Shown: positions 25,544-33,123 of the stretch, piece by piece | How positions within the stretch are numbered: position 1 is the first letter of the stretch | Layout: each line of letters starts with the position of its first letter | NCBI GenBank assembly: GCA_003151495.1 | Contig: PLXR01000056.1 | Coordinates: 1 to 54,855 of the forward strand | Direction of reading: 5' to 3' | Source of the DNA: Opitutaceae bacterium | GTDB lineage: Bacteria; Verrucomicrobiota; Verrucomicrobiia; Opitutales; Opitutaceae | Length of the DNA: 54,855 nucleotides | Program-made: the position numbers and the translations under genes | The notes under the pieces: model-generated | Database searches by the model: none | What the model was told of the DNA's origin: nothing | Seen by the model: only the letters and a program-made list of their open reading frames with translations

Positions 25544-26776
25544 ATGAATAGACGCAGGGTTGTAGTAACGGGTATGGGTGTCGCCGCGTGCAACGGGGTG
25601 GGCGTCCAGGATTTCTGGCGCGCCAACGTCGAGGGACGGTCCGGGATCTCCCTAATTGACGCCTTTGACACCACGGACCTTGCGTCGAAGGTCGGCGGCC
25701 AGGTGAGGGGGTTCGTCCCCACCCACTATATCCCCGACGACATCGCGAAACGGGTGGACCGCTTCGTCCACTTTGGCCTGGCCTGCACCGAGATGGCCCT
25801 TAAGGAAAGCGGCCTCAGGCCCGAGGCGGAGGATACCGACCGCGTCGCGGTGGTCATGGGCTCGGGACTGGGGGGCCTCATGTTCCACGAGGAGCAGATG
25901 GTCGCCGCGTTCGACCGGGGCGCCCACCGCATAAACCCCGCGTCAGTCGCCCGCATTAGCCCCAATGCCGTGGCGAGCCAGATCGCGATCCGGTACGGGT
26001 TCAGGGGCCCCAACATGGTCATCTCCACCGCGTGCGCCTCGGGAGCCCACGCGATCGGCGAGGCCTTCAGGAAGGTCCAATACGGCGAAACCGACATCTG
26101 CCTGACGGGCGGAGTGGAGGCCCCCCTGACCCAGTTCAATTTCGGCGCGTACTGCGCGCTGCGGGTGCTCTCCAAGAACAACGCCAACCCCACGGGCGCC
26201 TCCCGTCCTTTCGATCTCGGACGCGACGGCTTTGTCATGAGCGAGGGGGGCGCGGTGCTCATCCTCGAGGAGAGGGAGCGCGCGCTCCGGCGGGGTGCGG
26301 CCGTCCTCGCGGAGATCTCCGGCTACGCGAGCAACTCGGGGGCCCACCACATGGTGATGCCCGAATCCGAGGGTGCCGACGCCGCCAGGGTCATGGCGGC
26401 GGCGCTAAGGGACGCACGGCTGGACCGCGTCGACTACATCAACGCCCACGCGACCTCCACCCGCGCCAACGATGCCGCCGAGACGAAGGCGATCAAGGCG
26501 GTCTTCGGCGCGGAGGCCCGGAAGATCCCGGTTTCCTCCACCAAGTCGATGATCGGCCATGCGATCGGGGCCGCCGGGGCGATCGAGGCCGTGGTGTGCG
26601 TGAAGGCCCTCCAGGACCAGGTCGTCCCCCCCACGATCAACCTTAATATTCCCGACCCCGCCTGCGACCTCGACTATGTCCCGCGCGAGAGCCGCCAGAT
26701 AAAATTGGAACATGTGATGTCCAATTCGTTCGGATTTGGTAATTGCAATGTCGCGCTCATCTTTTCAAAGCCCTAA
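25544..26776 (+). CDS. Beta-ketoacyl-ACP synthase II-type (FabF-like)
   Basis: A 410-residue thiolase-fold condensing enzyme. The catalytic triad is visible: Cys in STACASGAHAIGEAF (~165), His in YINAHATSTRANDAAE (~304) and His in KSMIGHAIGAAGAIEAVV (~340). N-terminal RRVVVTGMGVAACNGVG and C-terminal SNSFGFGNCNVALIF are standard. It condenses malonyl-ACP with an acyl-ACP. No fabD, fabG or fabZ is adjacent; instead it sits 9 bp ahead of a dedicated ACP and opposite an aminotransferase operon. That suggests a specialised role rather than bulk fatty-acid synthesis. A GTG one codon earlier is possible. Confidence 0.93.
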   Translation: MNRRRVVVTGMGVAACNGVGVQDFWRANVEGRSGISLIDAFDTTDLASKVGGQVRGFVPTHYIPDDIAKRVDRFVHFGLACTEMALKESGLRPEAEDTDRVAVVMGSGLGGLMFHEEQMVAAFDRGAHRINPASVARISPNAVASQIAIRYGFRGPNMVISTACASGAHAIGEAFRKVQYGETDICLTGGVEAPLTQFNFGAYCALRVLSKNNANPTGASRPFDLGRDGFVMSEGGAVLILEERERALRRGAAVLAEISGYASNSGAHHMVMPESEGADAARVMAAALRDARLDRVDYINAHATSTRANDAAETKAIKAVFGAEARKIPVSSTKSMIGHAIGAAGAIEAVVCVKALQDQVVPPTINLNIPDPACDLDYVPRESRQIKLEHVMSNSFGFGNCNVALIFSKP

Positions 26777-26785
26777 TAAACTGTC

Positions 26786-27055
26786 ATGACGACCCAGGAG
26801 ATAGACCTGAAGGTAAGGGGGATTCTCTCGAAGAAGCTCAATGTCGAGCTGGACAAGATCGGAGGGGAATCCCGCCTTGCGGAGGACCTCGGGGTCGACT
26901 CCTTCGGGGCCGTCGAGCTCATGTTCGAGATCGAGGAGGCCTTCGGGCTCAAGATTCCCGACAGTGACATCGAGCACGTCAGGAGCGTGAAGGATATCGT
27001 CGGGTACCTGGACGGCTGGCTCAACAGGCCTGCCGAGGCATTGCCCCCGAAATAG
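26786..27055 (+). CDS. Acyl carrier protein
   Basis: An 89-residue acidic protein with the ACP fold. The phosphopantetheine attachment site is DLGVDSFGAVELMFEIEE, with Ser39 as the modified residue (DSF rather than the common DSL). Helix 3 and the end (IPDSDIEHVRSVKDIVGYL) are typical. The divergence from housekeeping ACP and the position 9 bp after a FabF-like gene suggest a dedicated carrier. It converges on the aminotransferase operon with only 17 bp between stops, and I see no clear terminator there. Confidence 0.93.
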   Translation: MTTQEIDLKVRGILSKKLNVELDKIGGESRLAEDLGVDSFGAVELMFEIEEAFGLKIPDSDIEHVRSVKDIVGYLDGWLNRPAEALPPK

Positions 27056-27072
27056 CCCCGGCCACGGTCCTT

Positions 27073-28479
27073 CTACCCCGTCTCGGCGATGCCCCGCCGC
27101 ATGGCCTCCTCGAACAGCGTCACGGCGGTGTCGATCTCCTCCTCGGTGATATAAAGCGACGGTGCGATGGTGAAGACGTTCTTGTAGTAGCCGCCCACAT
27201 CAAGGATCAGGCCCTTGCTCGCACCCCCGGAGGTAAGCGTCCCGCTCAGGCCGATGTTCATCATGGCGTCCGTCAACTCGCGGTTCGGAGTGAACCCGTC
27301 CTTCTGGCACATCTCGACCCTGAGGGCGAGGCCGAGCCCACCCACGTCGCCCATCTGGGGATACCTCTTCGCCAGGTCCTTGAGCCGGGCGAGGAAATAG
27401 GCCCCGCTCTTCATCACGCGCCCCTCAAAGTCCTCCTCCTCCATCATGTTCATGGCTGCGAGCGCCACGGCCGTCCCCTGGGTGTTCGCGGAGAACGTGG
27501 AATGCGTGGAACCCGGGGGAAACACCGCCGGTGAGATGAGGTCCTCCCTCGCCCAGATCGCCGAGATCGGGTTCATCCCGTTGGTAAGGGCCTTCCCGAA
27601 GACGATGATGTCGGGCTTCACGCCGAAGTGCTCAAGCGCGAAGAATTTTCCGGTCCGGTAAAAGCCCATCTGGATCTCGTCGTCGACCAGGAGGATGCCG
27701 TGTTTCTCAAGGAGCTTCTTGAGCCCGGGGAAATATCCCTCGGGGGGCACGACATAACCCCCGGTTCCCTGGACGGCCTCGACGAAGAAGGCGCCAAACT
27801 CCGACTTGCCGGTCTTGTTCACCACGCCGTAGTACTCGGTCTCGAAGAGCCGCTCGACCTGCTTCAGGCAGTAAAGCTCGCATGACTCCCTCTTCATCCC
27901 GTAAGGGCAGCGGAAGCAATAGGGGTACGGGATGAAGTTCGCCCGGTCGCCGAAGTGGCCGAACTTCTCGCGGTACCTGTAGCTCGACGTGATGGCGGAC
28001 GCCCCGAGCGTGCGGCCGTGGTACCCCCCCATGAAGGCGAATGCCAGGTTCTTCTTCGTGTGGTTGCGGACCACCTTCCATGCGTCCTCGATGGCGCTCG
28101 CCCCGCCGACATTGAAGTGGATCCGGCCCTTCTCCCCGAACACGGACTCCACCTTCCGCGCGAGCTTCGCCGCTAGGAGGATCTTCTCCTTGTGGAGGTA
28201 CTGGCAGGCCAGCTGCGGAAGCACGTCGATCTGGTCCTTAAGGGCCTCGTTCAGGCGGGCGTTGCCGTATCCGAAGCTCGCAGCGGAATACCACATCTGC
28301 AGGTCGAGGTACTGGGTGCCCTTGTCGTCATAGAGGTAGCTGCCCGCCGCGCGGGCGAACATCGTGAGCTCCTTGGCATAATGCACGGTGTCGCCCCAGG
28401 AGCAGTATTTCGCCTCGAGCTCGAGGAGGTCCTCGCCAGTCGGATCCGGGGCCGCGGGCACGGCGGGTGATGGTTTCAT
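27073..28479 (-). CDS. Class III PLP-dependent aminotransferase
   Basis: A 468-residue enzyme of the acetylornithine/4-aminobutyrate class. FMGGYHGRTLGASAITSSY binds the PLP ring, GILLVDDEIQMGFYRTGKFF holds the cofactor Asp, and DIIVFGKALTNGMNPISAI holds the Schiff-base Lys. It carries a Cys-rich insert, PYPYCFRCPYGMKRESCELYC, where metal binding is possible but unproven. Substrate unknown. It is the third cistron of a coupled operon (hydrolase, HAD phosphatase, aminotransferase) facing the ketosynthase and ACP genes. Its ATG overlaps the HAD stop. Confidence 0.92.
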   Translation of the reverse strand: MKPSPAVPAAPDPTGEDLLELEAKYCSWGDTVHYAKELTMFARAAGSYLYDDKGTQYLDLQMWYSAASFGYGNARLNEALKDQIDVLPQLACQYLHKEKILLAAKLARKVESVFGEKGRIHFNVGGASAIEDAWKVVRNHTKKNLAFAFMGGYHGRTLGASAITSSYRYREKFGHFGDRANFIPYPYCFRCPYGMKRESCELYCLKQVERLFETEYYGVVNKTGKSEFGAFFVEAVQGTGGYVVPPEGYFPGLKKLLEKHGILLVDDEIQMGFYRTGKFFALEHFGVKPDIIVFGKALTNGMNPISAIWAREDLISPAVFPPGSTHSTFSANTQGTAVALAAMNMMEEEDFEGRVMKSGAYFLARLKDLAKRYPQMGDVGGLGLALRVEMCQKDGFTPNRELTDAMMNIGLSGTLTSGGASKGLILDVGGYYKNVFTIAPSLYITEEEIDTAVTLFEEAMRRGIAETG

Positions 28480-29135
28480 GATAGGAGATCTTTGAGGTGG
28501 GAGTGGACCGTGCCGAGGTTCTCGAAGCGTATGCAATCCTTCCGGATTGCGGAGTAATGCTCGAACAGCGTCCCTTTTGCAAAAAGGATCTCGCAGAAGC
28601 GCGCAGGGCAGATGTCCGACCGTCCGTCGCCGACGTAGATCTTCCTGGTTCCCGCCGGCCTGTCGCGCCTGAACAGGTGCGAGGTCTTGCAGTTGCCGGC
28701 CGTGCTGCAGATCGACTGGTGATACGGAAACCCCAGGACGGGCTGGTCGCCCTCGATCCGGATCTCGTTCGCGTACACCTCGATTCCGCGAACGCCGTTG
28801 TTCTCCAGAATCGCCCTTATTATCGATGTGAAGCTGTCGCTCAGGATCGCCAGACTCACCCCGGCGCCGCGCAGAAGCTCCACTATGGGGCCAAACGAGG
28901 GGTCGATGCGGATTGTGCGCACATAGTCCTCTAGCGCCTGGCCGGTCACGCGCACCCGGGAGAACTGCCTCTCCAGGCATTCCCGGGAGCCGATCTCGCC
29001 CGATTCCCAAACCGCCTCCGCAGCCCTCCAGCCCTCGTCCACCGAGAAGCGCCCGATGATATCATCCACCACGTCGAACTCCGTCACGGTGTTGTCGAAG
29101 TCGAAATACGCCTCGAGGTTGTGGTTGGGCTTCAA
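28476..29135 (-). CDS. HAD-superfamily phosphatase (MtnX/phosphoserine phosphatase-like)
   Basis: A 219-residue HAD enzyme. Motif I is AYFDFDNTVTEFDVVDDII (nucleophile Asp12, general acid Asp14), motif II LAILSDSFTSII, and motif III/IV KIYVGDGRSDICPAR. The middle contains ICSTAGNCKTSHLF, as in MtnX-type phosphatases. Those dephosphorylate 2-hydroxy-3-keto-5-methylthiopentenyl-1-phosphate, but no methionine salvage genes are present, so the substrate differs here. Serine-type phosphate esters or a lipid head group are possible. Coupled by ATGA to both neighbours. Confidence 0.88.
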   Translation of the reverse strand: MKPNHNLEAYFDFDNTVTEFDVVDDIIGRFSVDEGWRAAEAVWESGEIGSRECLERQFSRVRVTGQALEDYVRTIRIDPSFGPIVELLRGAGVSLAILSDSFTSIIRAILENNGVRGIEVYANEIRIEGDQPVLGFPYHQSICSTAGNCKTSHLFRRDRPAGTRKIYVGDGRSDICPARFCEILFAKGTLFEHYSAIRKDCIRFENLGTVHSHLKDLLS

Positions 29136-29998
29136 ATCGCCTCCAGGAATTCGAGCGTCTCGCTTGCGACCTTTTCACGTTCCTGGTCGGCCGTGATGAC
29201 GTGGTAGGAGTCCTTCAGGACCACGAGCTTCTTCACGGCGGAGGCGATGCTGCCGTAGATAAGCTCGGAATTCCTCACGCTCGCGGTGTCGTCCTCCTCT
29301 GGATGGATGAGGAGCATGGGCGTCTTGATCCGCCCGAGGAGCGGGATGACCTTCCTGGCCAGCTTGTGCAGCTGGTGGAAGAGCGAGACGGGGAAGAAGG
29401 CATAGCCGAACTTGGAGATCCCCTCGGTGTCCTCCAGCCGCGCCTTGCTGTAGTAGCGGTGAACCATGCCTCGCATCTTCTCGTTCTTGATGCCGTACGG
29501 CGGGTCCTCCTTGAAGTAGACGCTGTACTTGAGCGGAGTGTACGAGGCAAGCGGGAGAAGCCGGTTGTACCAGGGGACGTTCCATCCGTCGAAGAAAAGG
29601 GTCGGGGCAAAGCAGATGCCCCCGGCCAGCCGATCGCCGAACTCCTCGGCAAGGAGGAGGACGAAGAGGGCGCTCATCGACAGGCCCGCCACGAACACCT
29701 TGTCACCCGTCTCGAGTGCCTCGACGAACACCCCGCGCAGGGAGGCGTACAGCTGCTGCCATTGCGTGTGCTTTAGGATGTGCAGGGACTGGCCGTGATC
29801 CGCGAGCCGCGGGCAGATCACGCTGTAGCCTCGCTTGTTCAATGTGAACGCCAGGTAGCGCATCTCGTTGGGGGTTCCCGTCAGACCGTGGACAAGGATG
29901 ACAGTGCGACGAAGATCGCCCTTCAGGCGTATCTCATCGTCCGGGATTGCTACTCGTTTGGGTGTCTTCTTTAGGTTCGGAAGGAAGATTAGGGACAT
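29132..29998 (-). CDS. Alpha/beta hydrolase (carboxylesterase/thioesterase-like)
   Basis: A 288-residue cytoplasmic hydrolase. TVILVHGLTGTPNEMRYLAF gives the oxyanion loop, VFVAGLSMSALFVLLLAEEF the nucleophile Ser in GLSMS, MLLIHPEEDDTASVRN the acid and LVVLKDSYHVITADQE the His. The build resembles monoacylglycerol lipase/carboxylesterase proteins; in this context a role as thioesterase or lipase for an ACP-bound product is an inference. First gene of the operon. ATG 29998 has a GC-rich hairpin 20 bp upstream. Its stop overlaps the HAD start. Confidence 0.88.
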   Translation of the reverse strand: MSLIFLPNLKKTPKRVAIPDDEIRLKGDLRRTVILVHGLTGTPNEMRYLAFTLNKRGYSVICPRLADHGQSLHILKHTQWQQLYASLRGVFVEALETGDKVFVAGLSMSALFVLLLAEEFGDRLAGGICFAPTLFFDGWNVPWYNRLLPLASYTPLKYSVYFKEDPPYGIKNEKMRGMVHRYYSKARLEDTEGISKFGYAFFPVSLFHQLHKLARKVIPLLGRIKTPMLLIHPEEDDTASVRNSELIYGSIASAVKKLVVLKDSYHVITADQEREKVASETLEFLEAI

Positions 29999-30407
29999 GT
30001 CGCGGTCGCTGCATAGCCGGCCCGGGCTCGCATGGGCCGGGTGGATCTCCCGTAATGCGAGCCGTTGCCCTGCAAGGGGGGGCAATAGGACCAGAGTCTA
30101 GACGTTTTTGGAATTGGATGGCCGCGTCAACTGCCAACGATGGCGGCGGGTGGCGGTCGCATCGTGGACCTCCGCAAGGTCGCGCCGGGCTATGCGATTA
30201 GGGCAGTCGGCGACCCCGGGGAAATTCGGCCACGGGCCCCGGTGGGCGCGCACCCATGGGGAGCCCGTGCTTCCATGAATCGCGCTCATCCGAAGCAGCA
30301 AAACAAATAGCCGCGTTGGGCTTCGGAGACCCCCTTCTTGGCATGTCGTCAGCTGACCCGTGTGCGGAAGCGGGAAGCCTCCCGCCGCCGAGAACACCCC
30401 ACACCTG
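29999..30407. other. Gene-free stretch between hydrolase operon and nitrate-locus relic
   Basis: About 400 bases without a convincing coding frame. It should hold the promoter of the minus-strand hydrolase operon, though I cannot point to a good -35/-10 pair. It contains the hairpin at 30017-30040. Short open frames here have no codon bias or recognisable motif. The right part would be the old upstream region of the truncated narK-like gene. Confidence 0.5.
30017..30040 (-). promoter_or_regulatory. GC-rich hairpin in the leader of the hydrolase operon
   Basis: CCGGCCC (30017-30023) and GGGCCGG (30034-30040) form a perfect seven-base stem with a ten-base loop, 19 bases ahead of the hydrolase ATG on the minus strand. 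There is no T-run after it, so it is not a simple terminator. It may affect translation or mRNA stability of the operon. Confidence 0.35.
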
Positions 30408-30624
30408 ATGAACCTTTCCGAGCTCAAGAAGGCCGGCCATTGGCCCACGCTGCTCTCCGCGTTCCTCTACTTCGGCGTGAGCCTCATGATCTGGATGCTC
30501 CTCCGGCCGCTCGGGGTCCAGATCGGCGAGAGCCTCGGCCTGTCGCCCCAGCAGAAGAGGCTCATGGTCGCCATCCCGATACTCGCCGGCGCCTTCCTTA
30601 GGATAGTCCTCGGGGGCGTCGTCG
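30408..30624 (+). pseudogene. Truncated NarK/NasA nitrate-nitrite transporter, N-terminal fragment
   Basis: The first ~72 residues of an MFS nitrate/nitrite transporter: MNLSELKKAGHWPTLLSAFL is the usual start, followed by YFGVSLMIWMLLRPLGVQIG (TM1), GLSPQQKRLMVAIPILAGAF and LRIVLGGVV (TM2). Homology stops at about 30624, after which the same frame runs on to 30797 as nonsense translated from the antisense of an NrtA-like gene. More than ten membrane helices are missing, so it cannot work as a transporter. It is the left half of a tail-to-tail fusion of two gene starts. Confidence 0.8.
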
Positions 30625-30818
30625 AGCCCGCCCAGCCGGATCTTCTCGCGGAAGGTCGCCGATCCGACCTCGCGGCTGAGTTCAACCTCCACGCCGCTTC
30701 GCGCGAACATGCCAGGGCTACTCGCGGCTACGACGGGCGCCGCGTCGGTAAGCGGCAGGAGCCAATTCGGATCGTTCGGGATCGGGAGGAAGGTTAGCGG
30801 GCGGCATTCCCGCCCCAC
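30617..30818 (-). pseudogene. Truncated NrtA/CmpA-like nitrate-binding protein, N-terminal fragment
   Basis: On the minus strand from 30818 the frame encodes PLTFLPIPNDPNWLLPLTDA, then APVVAASSPGMFARSGVEVE and LSREVGSATFREKIRLGGLD. That is the standard N terminus of NrtA/CmpA-type nitrate or bicarbonate ABC binding proteins and their regulator-like cousins (PLTDxAPLVVA, GLFxxxGLxVELSRE, R(D/E)K). Homology ends near residue 68, where the frame enters the antisense of the NarK fragment. It was once transcribed divergently from the LysR gene, which begins 83 bp away. Confidence 0.75.
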
Positions 30819-30901
30819 GGCGCACCCCCCCGCCAGATGGGAAGTCTGGCTCGAATCGTGCTATTTGACCCGGCCGTGGGAACGATGGACGCAAATAATT
30901 C

Positions 30902-31837
30902 TTGAAGACGACGGTCGACAGTAGGCAGCTGAGCGCGTTTGCCGCGCTTGCCCGCTGCGGCAGTTTTACCTTGGCCGCCAAGCACCTGGTCCTCACCCAG
31001 TCTGCGGTGAGCCATGCCATTAAGGCCCTGGAGAATGACCTGGGATGCCGGCTGGTCGACCGAGTCGGCAAGCGGATCCGGCTCACGCTTCTCGGCGAGC
31101 AGTTCCTTCGTCACACCGAGAACATCCTCAGGGAGATGCAGTCCGCGCGCGCCGGCACGGAGGACCTTTCGCGGCGAGGGAACGGCCGGCTTCGTGTGGG
31201 GGCGAGCACCACCGCGTGCCAACACCTCCTTCCAATGGTGCTGCGCGAATTCCGGGAGAGCTTTCCCAAATGCGTGATCCGGATCGAGCCCGGGGAGCAA
31301 TCCCGGCAGCTTGAGCTCCTGAGGGCGGGCCACGTCGACCTTGCGTTCCTCCTGCAGTCCCACTCGGAGGTCTCGGGGGACCTCGTCGTCGTGCCCCTCT
31401 TCGAGGACGAGCTGCGCTTCTTTGTCGCGCCCCAGCATCCCTGGGCCGGCCTCCAGGCCGTTCCTCCGGCGGCGCTGGAGACGGAAACCCTAATCCTCAA
31501 CATTAAGTCGAGCTACACGTTCAGGCTCGTGGCCGATTATTTCAGGGAGGAGAAGGTCGTGATCAGCAATTTCATCGCGCTCGACAGCATGGAGGCGATC
31601 AAGGAGCTGGTTAAGCTGGGCCTCGGGGCCGGTGTCATGGCCCCGTGGATCGCGGGCTCTGAGCTGGCCGACGGCACCCTCGTCTCTTTGCCCCTCGGAA
31701 AGCGGAAACTTCGCCGCCAGTGGTGTGTCGCCTACTGGAAGGGACGCCGCCTCGCGCCCGCCGAGGAATTCTTCGTGGGCCTCTGCAAGACCATGGCGAA
31801 GAACCTCGGGGTCGCCGAGTTGGAGGTCGCAGGCTGA
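30902..31837 (+). CDS. LysR-family transcriptional regulator
   Basis: A 311-residue regulator. The winged HTH is at ~7-66: SRQLSAFAALARCGSFTLAA, HLVLTQSAVSHAIKALENDL, then CRLVDRVGKRIRLTLLGEQF. The effector domain begins near GRLRVGASTTACQHLLPMVL and is of normal length. The start is a TTG (30902). The divergent position next to the NrtA-like relic, with MobA and MOSC genes beyond, suggests it once controlled nitrate assimilation (Cbl/NAC/CbbR-like role). It appears intact, so it may now act elsewhere. Confidence 0.9.
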   Translation: MKTTVDSRQLSAFAALARCGSFTLAAKHLVLTQSAVSHAIKALENDLGCRLVDRVGKRIRLTLLGEQFLRHTENILREMQSARAGTEDLSRRGNGRLRVGASTTACQHLLPMVLREFRESFPKCVIRIEPGEQSRQLELLRAGHVDLAFLLQSHSEVSGDLVVVPLFEDELRFFVAPQHPWAGLQAVPPAALETETLILNIKSSYTFRLVADYFREEKVVISNFIALDSMEAIKELVKLGLGAGVMAPWIAGSELADGTLVSLPLGKRKLRRQWCVAYWKGRRLAPAEEFFVGLCKTMAKNLGVAELEVAG

Positions 31838-31874
31838 GGCCGGGACCCGTCGGCGGACCTAGGCCGCGGGCTTC

Positions 31875-32474
31875 CTATCTTCCCCGGGTAAGTTCCCAGG
31901 CGCTGAACTGGGACCGGGTGTTGACGCTCCCGAGCCGGGACGCCTCCGCCCCTTCCAGGGGAAGAAGCGTCATCCTCCCGACCGAGGCCAGGGAAAGCGC
32001 GAGATGCTGGAGCGAGTGGTACTTCGCGCCGATCTGGGCCTCAACCGCGGCGAGCGCCTCGGCTGGGTAGATGGCGGCCAGGGGCTCGCACACGTCGGCG
32101 TGCCGCGCCATGGCCCCGGACCCCTCCCGGCAGAAGCCCGAGAGCCACTCGAACCAGCCGGGCCCGATCCCGGGCATGTCGACCGCGAGCACGGCGACGA
32201 AGTCCGCGGCCCTCGGCAGCAGGGCCGCGTGCAGCCCGGCAAGGGGTCCGATTCCCTCGATGCAGTCGCGCCAGCACTCGACCCCCGGGGGCGCGTCCTG
32301 GTCCTGCCTGCGGACAAGGACCACCCTGCCCAGCCCCGCGCCCGCGAGCACGCCCACCTGGCGGCGCCAGAGGGGCTCGCTGTCGAGGACGAGCCCCGCC
32401 TTGTCCTCCCCCATGCGCCGCGACATTCCCCCGGCGAGGACGGCGCCGATCATGGATCCTGTCGAGGGGATCAT
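31875..32474 (-). CDS. mobA: Molybdenum cofactor guanylyltransferase MobA
   Basis: A 199-residue protein with the MobA nucleotide-binding motif AVLAGGMSRRMGEDKAGLVL at ~11-30 and the metal-binding Asp in AVLAVDMPGIGP. ECWRDCIEGIGPLAGLHAAL is the usual substrate-side segment. MobA transfers GMP from GTP to Mo-molybdopterin, giving the bis-MGD cofactor used by nitrate reductase and related enzymes. The start at 32474 is chosen because it overlaps the MOSC stop by ATGA; a second ATG six codons on would also leave the domain whole. Confidence 0.9.
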   Translation of the reverse strand: MIPSTGSMIGAVLAGGMSRRMGEDKAGLVLDSEPLWRRQVGVLAGAGLGRVVLVRRQDQDAPPGVECWRDCIEGIGPLAGLHAALLPRAADFVAVLAVDMPGIGPGWFEWLSGFCREGSGAMARHADVCEPLAAIYPAEALAAVEAQIGAKYHSLQHLALSLASVGRMTLLPLEGAEASRLGSVNTRSQFSAWELTRGR

Positions 32475-32995
32475 GCCGTCCGGATGAGGCCGTCGCACAG
32501 CACCCGGGCCCTGAGGCCGCCCGCGCGCCATTCAGAGAGGGCCTCGAACGCGCCCGGAGCAAACGCGGAATCCATCCATGCGCACGGCTTGCAGTATTCG
32601 GATCCGATGAAGCGGACCCCCTGGATCCCGAATTCGCGGCCGACAAGCGAGGGCAGGTCGGCGCCCCGGGTGATAAGGTTGCGGCGGAACACACCCGGGC
32701 CGAGGTCGGATCGCCCGAATTCCGCGCACAGCCTCTCCCATGCCTCCTCGGCGAAGAGGGTAACCTGCCCCTTGTGTCCCCGCGGATAGTCAAAGTAGCG
32801 GTCGCCCGCGATGCCCCGCCCCGCCACGAGGTCCATCGTCGTGGACTCGCGCATCGGGTCGCCGCCCGGAGCGCGGCCGAAATGCCCCACGTAGACGTGC
32901 ACCGGGCACGAGAAGAGCCGCACGACGGTGACAGGGGGCCCCGGCTCGCTGCAGTCCGCCGAGGGGAGGTCGACCTGCGGGGAAAGTGTGGGCAT
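32471..32995 (-). CDS. MOSC-domain protein
   Basis: A 174-residue protein from ATG 32995; an earlier in-frame ATG at 33091 would add 32 low-complexity residues. MOSC features: VVRLFSCPVHVYVGHFGR at the start, RGIAGDRYFDYPRGHKGQVT, LFAEEAWERL, FRRNLITRGADLPSLVG, and the conserved Cys in GSEYCKPCAWMDSAFAPG. MOSC domains are the sulfur-carrier/Moco-binding fold of Moco sulfurases and YiiM-type reductases. Coupling to mobA points to a molybdenum-cofactor role. Confidence 0.88.
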   Translation of the reverse strand: MPTLSPQVDLPSADCSEPGPPVTVVRLFSCPVHVYVGHFGRAPGGDPMRESTTMDLVAGRGIAGDRYFDYPRGHKGQVTLFAEEAWERLCAEFGRSDLGPGVFRRNLITRGADLPSLVGREFGIQGVRFIGSEYCKPCAWMDSAFAPGAFEALSEWRAGGLRARVLCDGLIRTA

Positions 32996-33071
32996 GGGGG
33001 CGGTGCGAGCGTGCCCCGTGCCATAAGCGCGGCCCGGCCCAACTTGGGCGGCGCATCTTTTTTTCAACGGC

Positions 33072-33088
33072 GATGAAATGTTTTCATC
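33072..33088. promoter_or_regulatory. Palindrome upstream of MOSC-mobA
   Basis: GATGAAA-TGT-TTTCATC, a perfect inverted repeat with seven-base arms, 77 bp before the preferred MOSC start and overlapping the alternative start at 33091. It may be an operator for the MOSC-mobA pair. No T-run follows on the minus strand, so a terminator is unlikely. Confidence 0.4.
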
Positions 33089-33123
33089 CATGGCGGTCCC
33101 GGGCCCGCAACGCCCGGATCCGG

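Noticed and set aside
27056-27072. Bidirectional terminator between acp and the aminotransferase gene
   Set aside because: The 17-bp gap has no stem with a T-run on either strand.
28476-29135. Methionine-salvage phosphatase MtnX
   Set aside because: The fold and motifs fit, but no other salvage gene is present and the operon context is different, so the symbol was not assigned.
30018-30075. Possible tRNA or structured RNA in the hydrolase leader
   Set aside because: Only one hairpin is present. No T-loop, anticodon arm or known RNA motif can be drawn.
30625-30797. Continuation of the NarK fragment as a functional fusion protein
   Set aside because: The residues after ~72 are only the antisense of the NrtA-like fragment and carry no membrane helices.
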